Shown here in pieces: positions 31,176-32,900 of a DNA stretch of 32,900 nucleotides. The DNA comes from Cochliopodium minus (taxonomy: Eukaryota; Discosea; Himatismenida; Cochliopodiidae). Position numbers and translations under genes: made by a program. Numbering within the stretch: the stretch's first letter is position 1; every line of letters begins with the position of its first letter. The notes below the pieces were generated by a model that saw nothing but the letters and a program-made list of their open reading frames with translations, was not told the DNA's origin and made no database searches. The stretch is from contig JAMYWO010000066.1 of the NCBI GenBank assembly GCA_024220525.1, forward strand, positions 145,523 through 178,422, given 5' to 3'.

Positions 31176-32900
31176 ATTATTTTTTTATTTTTTATTTTTT
31201 ATTTTTTATTTTTTTATTTTATTCATTATTTTTCAGTGTGTTCAATCACAGAACCAACTTATGGAGACCAGTTGAGATTAAAGTGGAAAAGGGGGTGTTT
31301 GTTTGATGAAAGGGTGGTAACTAACTTTAAAAACATGATTGGAGAGTCTTCTCAAGCAACCCTCTCTTCCTATGCTTTCGTTGAAAAATCCAGAAAGAGA
31401 CCCCTTCCTCTAAACACTGTAAAAAAAAAATACAAAAAAAATATTGAATAAAACTAAAATAAAAATGAAAAATAATAAATAAAAAATAGAAAATAGTAAA
31501 AATAAAAAATAATAAAAATAAATAATAATAAAAATAAATAATAAAAAATAATAAAAATAATAAAAAATAAAAAATAAAAAATAATTAAAATTAAAATAAT
31601 AAAATAGGAATTTCACAAATAAAAAATAAATAAAAAAATGAAAAATAAAGTTTTTTTTTGAGATTAAATTAAAATTAAAAATGATGAATCAAACAAAATT
31701 TTTTTTAAAATTATTAAAATTTCAAAAAGGTTGAGTATTTGAAACTTTGTTCCAAGCAATTGTCCATCGGGCCCCATGAGGCAATGAAGATTGCAGAAAA
31801 GCTTTACATTGGTAATCTTGATATATAGCCAAATAATTTAAAAAAATTAAATTTATTGTTATTTATTTTCTACCATTTTTTTTTTTGTAGCTGGATATGT
31901 TTCCTATCCTAGAACAGAAAGTACTTCGTGTAATTTTATTTTTTTCTGCATTTTTTGATTAACATTATTTTAATTTTTTATTTTAAATTTTGATTTTTGA
32001 ATTTTTAATTTTTTAATTTTAATTTTATATTTTAAATTTTGAATATTTATTTTTAAATTTTTAATTTTTAATTTTTAATTTTTAATTTTTAATTTTTAAT
32101 TTTTAATTTTTTATTTTTAATTTTTAATTTTTTATTTTTTAATTTTTTAATTTTTAATTTTAAAAGTTTTGAATTTTTTTTACTATCATTTTAAAAAAGA
32201 TCCAACAGGCTTTAATTTCAAGGAGATCATAAAAGAGCATGCATCGCATCCAGAATGGGGAACTTTGGTTGGGAAACTTTACAAGGAGGGACACAAAAAC
32301 CCCCGCAAGGGAGACGATAAAGGCGATCATCCTCCTATTTCCCCCACTTCTCGTTGTGCTCACCAGTTGGAAGGTTCTCTCTCTGTTGCTTATGACATCA
32401 TTTGCAGGTTTAAAAACAATAAAAAAAAATTAAAAAAAAATCAAAAATTAAAATAAATTAAAATAAATGTCGAAAATAAAATGTAAAAATTAAAAAAATT
32501 CACAAAAATAAATACAAAATGATAAAAAATAAAAATGAAAATAAAAATGTTATTCAATTAAAAATAAAAAAATAAAAACAAATTTTAAAAAAAATTTACT
32601 TGAAGCAGCATTTTCATCTTTGTTTCCTTTTTAAAATAAGTTTTTTTTTTAACAAAAAATAAAAAAATAAAAAAATAAAAAAATGAAACAAGTAAATATC
32701 AAAAATAAAAATAAAAAAAATAAAAAATAAAAAATAAAATATAAAAAATAAAAAATAAAAAATAAAAAATAAAAAATAAAAATAAACAAAAATTAGTAGA
32801 TAAAAAAATAAAAAAATAACAAATAAAAAAATAGAAAACAAAAAAATAAATATATAATAAAAAAAAAAATTTAATTAATGTCAATGTAATAAAAAAATAA
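29326..32900 (+). CDS. TOP3B: DNA/RNA topoisomerase III beta, 5' 412 codons (3' end outside window)
   Basis: Thirteen exons are placed: 29326-29349, 29406-29431, 29487-29574, 29642-29732, 29847-30005, 30137-30251, 30483-30616, 30829-30887, 30956-30986, 31237-31418, 31730-31811, 31891-31929, 32200-32407; the intron after 32407 runs beyond the window. Type IA topoisomerase. The Toprim domain has VLHVAEKPN and the acidic [14 protein letters not shown]; then [25 protein letters not shown] and [15 protein letters not shown]. The catalytic tyrosine lies in [15 protein letters not shown]; by my count it is residue 336, the same number as in human TOP3B. ICFEVLD, GKYGDL and [13 protein letters not shown] favour the beta over the alpha paralogue. 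TOP3B works with TDRD3 on RNA and R-loops in animals. The C-terminal RGG/zinc region is not visible. Introns here are longer and homopolymer-rich. Confidence 0.94.
30380..30470. repeat. Intronic T-rich satellite, 7-nt unit ATTTTTT
   Basis: Near-perfect period-7 tract in a TOP3B intron (30252-30482). Similar tracts occur at about 30715-30755 and 31130-31220. Confidence 0.85.
31440..31620. repeat. Intronic A-rich tract (AATAAAAAT-type)
   Basis: Simple A-rich sequence in the TOP3B intron 31419-31729. It is roughly the reverse complement of the T-rich tract at 31075-31230 on the other side of exon 31237-31418. Confidence 0.85.
32408..32900. other. TOP3B intron or downstream sequence, A-rich, no gene seen
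   Basis: 493 bp of A-rich simple sequence with AATAAAA-like tracts (32640-32860). A less repetitive island at 32590-32640 may hold part of the next exon but gives no convincing family match. Confidence 0.5.

Noticed and set aside
30960-31451. Phe/Tyr-rich open frame
   Set aside because: It is read through T-rich intron satellite; the real exon is 31237-31418 in the TOP3B frame.
32590-32640. Possible next TOP3B exon (CATTTTCATC after an AG)
   Set aside because: Phase can be made to fit, but the residues do not match the expected HFIA-type segment; left unannotated.
1-32900. Ciliate-type nuclear code
   Set aside because: Conserved genes end in TAA, TAG (PARG-like) and TGA (ArfGAP, GT25), and none reads through a stop within a conserved domain.
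1-32900. tRNA, rRNA, CRISPR or virus-like elements
   Set aside because: No cloverleaf, rRNA core, regular spacer array, reverse transcriptase, integrase or capsid-type frame was seen by eye; a tRNAscan or Infernal run would be decisive.

Overview
The window is nuclear DNA from a strongly AT-rich, intron-rich, gene-dense eukaryotic microbe, probably a free-living amoeboid or flagellate protist. TAA, TAG and TGA all end reading frames, so a ciliate code with reassigned stops is unlikely. Introns are GT-AG, mostly about 48-110 nt and AT-rich; intergenic spacers are 60-570 bp. A SURF1 gene implies mitochondria with cytochrome c oxidase. I cannot name the species. Gene models were built by hand: every splice junction was checked for GT/AG and phase, and every complete model sums to a multiple of three.

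Layout. <1-4320 (+): large protein with a SAM domain, a helicase core like that of type I restriction HsdR subunits, armadillo-like repeats and a C-terminal Cys/His finger. 4488-4718 (+): small Gly/Tyr-rich protein. 5015-6261 (+): MITD1. 6467-7980 (+): GT25-like glycosyltransferase. 8016-14183 (+): 1,941-residue secreted-then-polytopic protein (parallel beta-helix ectodomain, Cys-rich neck, membrane domain). 14279-16060 (+): a synapsin homologue. 16627-17419 (+): SURF1. 17546-18623 (-): microbial-type poly(ADP-ribose) glycohydrolase-like protein. 18804-19426 (-): acidic unknown protein. 19745-20815 (-): CHMP1. 20876-21601 (-): membrane-anchored vWA-like protein. 21714-23227 (+): AT-hook/SAP/zinc protein. 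23340-24857 (-): cyclin-dependent kinase. 25125-27835 (+): BAR-PH-ArfGAP-ankyrin protein. 27964-29077 (+): RAD18. 29326->32900 (+): TOP3B, running off the window.

Functional threads. MITD1 and CHMP1 are known partners in late cytokinesis, and both interaction surfaces (MIT domain and MIM1 tail) are visible here. RAD18, TOP3B, the PARG-like protein and the CDK belong to DNA-damage, RNA/DNA topology and cell-cycle control. The ACAP-type ArfGAP and the synapsin relate to membrane traffic. There is no sign of an operon, virus or transposon.

Most striking are (1) a protist synapsin with a near-complete ATP-grasp core; (2) the SAM/HsdR-like helicase/ARM/finger fusion; (3) pervasive microexons of 8, 9, 13, 13, 13, 16, 19, 23 and 23 nt that are needed to restore conserved protein cores; and (4) a pair of related hairpin-bearing intergenic elements upstream of MITD1 and SURF1.
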